Below are positions 5,512-6,215 of a DNA stretch of 6,215 nt, one piece after another; positions within the stretch are counted from its first letter, which is position 1; each line of letters begins with the position of its first letter. The DNA comes from JAGXQV01 sp964451375 (GTDB lineage: Bacteria > Pseudomonadota > Gammaproteobacteria > Burkholderiales > Sulfuricellaceae): positions 1 through 6,215 of the forward strand of contig CAYVIN010000160.1 of the NCBI GenBank assembly GCA_964451375.1, read 5' to 3'. The notes beneath the pieces are model-generated. The model did not search any database. It saw only the letters and a program-made list of their open reading frames with translations, and was not told the DNA's origin. The translations under genes and the position numbers were made by a program.

Positions 5512-6215
5512 ATGAACAAAAAGCTTCTCGCTTTTGCAGTAGCCGCTGCTCTGGCAGCCCCGATGGTCGCTAGCGCTGATTCCGGTAACGTACAAATCGG
5601 TGGTACCTTGAAGGTTTCCTTGGACAGCCTGAATGGCGCCAATGTTGCCGGTACCGATCTGACCCGTCAGTGGAATGTCTCCAGCAACTCCTCGAACATC
5701 TGGTTCAAGGGCGCAGAAGATCTGGGTAACGGTCTTAAGGCTGTGTGGCAATTGACCACCTTCGTTGGTATGGGTGGTACCTCTTCCGTTAACGCTAACA
5801 ATGCTTGGACTAACGGCAACAGCTTCGTTGGTCTGGCTGGTGGCTTCGGTACGGTTGTTCTGGGTAAGCATGACACCCCGTACAAGATTCTGGGTCGTAA
5901 GCTCGACCTGTTCGGCGATCAAATCGGCGACTCCCGTAACCTGATTTCTGCCGGTGGCGCTGCTGGTGGTTGGGATCTTCGTCCTGACAACGTTCTGGCT
6001 TGGATCACCCCGACGTTCTCCGGTTTCCACGCTGCAATCGCTACCGTTACCGATGTGACTGGTGTTGCTCAGTCGAACAGCGCTGCTTCCGACAAGTCCG
6101 TGAATGCCTGGAGTGCTCTGGGTATCTACGAAAACGGCCCGATCACCGCTGGCGCCGCTTGGGAAAAGCGTAACCTGACCAATGCTGGTCTGGCGAACAA
6201 CGAAAGCGCATGGCG
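5512..6215 (+). CDS. Gram-negative outer-membrane porin, N-terminal part (3' end outside window)
   Basis: This is a general-diffusion porin of the betaproteobacterial trimeric type, a beta-barrel in the outer membrane that lets small hydrophilic solutes through. 234 codons are visible; family members are usually about 330-400 residues. Residues 1-22 are a signal peptide (KK, hydrophobic Ala/Leu core, cleavage after ASA before Asp23). Family landmarks include SNIWFKGAEDLGNGLKAVWQ (61-80), FVGLAGGFGTVVLGKHDTPY (105-124) and GDQIGDSRNL (135-144), with strand-like alternation typical of a barrel. Codons favour GGT, GCT, CGT and AAC, unlike the GGC/GCG-rich trp genes, which suggests high expression. 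It has its own leader and ribosome binding site after a probable terminator, so it is transcribed separately from trp. Pore selectivity cannot be told from this part. Confidence 0.93.
   Translation, partial: MNKKLLAFAVAAALAAPMVASADSGNVQIGGTLKVSLDSLNGANVAGTDLTRQWNVSSNSSNIWFKGAEDLGNGLKAVWQLTTFVGMGGTSSVNANNAWTNGNSFVGLAGGFGTVVLGKHDTPYKILGRKLDLFGDQIGDSRNLISAGGAAGGWDLRPDNVLAWITPTFSGFHAAIATVTDVTGVAQSNSAASDKSVNAWSALGIYENGPITAGAAWEKRNLTNAGLANNESAW

Noticed and set aside
5491..6030. A 179-codon antisense open frame in the porin gene
   Set aside because: It mirrors clear porin coding sequence with strong codon bias, and its product has no recognisable features.

Overview
The window looks like a chromosomal piece of a Gram-negative proteobacterium, most likely a betaproteobacterium. 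The basis is a separate trpE-trpG-trpD-trpC block (trpG not fused to trpE, trpC not fused to trpF), the rpe/gph neighbourhood, and a porin of the betaproteobacterial trimeric-porin type with an outer-membrane signal peptide. The resemblance to Nitrosomonadales/Gallionellaceae-type genomes is an impression from the protein sequences, not a search result.

Layout, all genes on the + strand. Positions 1-179 hold the end of rpe (ribulose-phosphate 3-epimerase). Positions 191-667 hold an unrecognised lipoprotein with a Pro-rich hinge and a Lys/Glu/Ala/Pro-rich tail. Its stop overlaps the start of gph (667-1356, phosphoglycolate phosphatase) by one base. The 117-base gap between gph and trpE is not empty. 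It starts with a 19-codon ORF (1360-1419) containing Trp-Pro-Trp, placed as a trp leader peptide would be. It also holds a possible sigma-70 promoter, weak hairpins and two T5 tracts. Next come trpE (1474-2949), trpG (2951-3520), trpD (3517-4548) and trpC (4541-5335), spaced by 1 base or overlapping by 4 and 8 bases, so very probably one translationally coupled unit. A 7-bp inverted repeat just after trpC may end it. After a 176-base intergenic region with a sigma-54-like site and a leader hairpin, a porin gene begins at 5512 and runs out of the window.

Function: TrpE/TrpG make anthranilate from chorismate and glutamine, TrpD adds the phosphoribosyl group from PRPP, and TrpC makes indole-3-glycerol phosphate. 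trpF, trpB and trpA are not in the window. Rpe (pentose phosphate/Calvin cycle) and Gph (2-phosphoglycolate removal) are sugar-phosphate housekeeping enzymes. The porin is an independent, probably highly expressed gene with different codon use.

Most of the window is ordinary housekeeping DNA. The parts worth a second look are the gph-trpE leader region, the lipoprotein inserted between rpe and gph, and the porin upstream region. I see no mobile element, CRISPR array, tRNA or rRNA.
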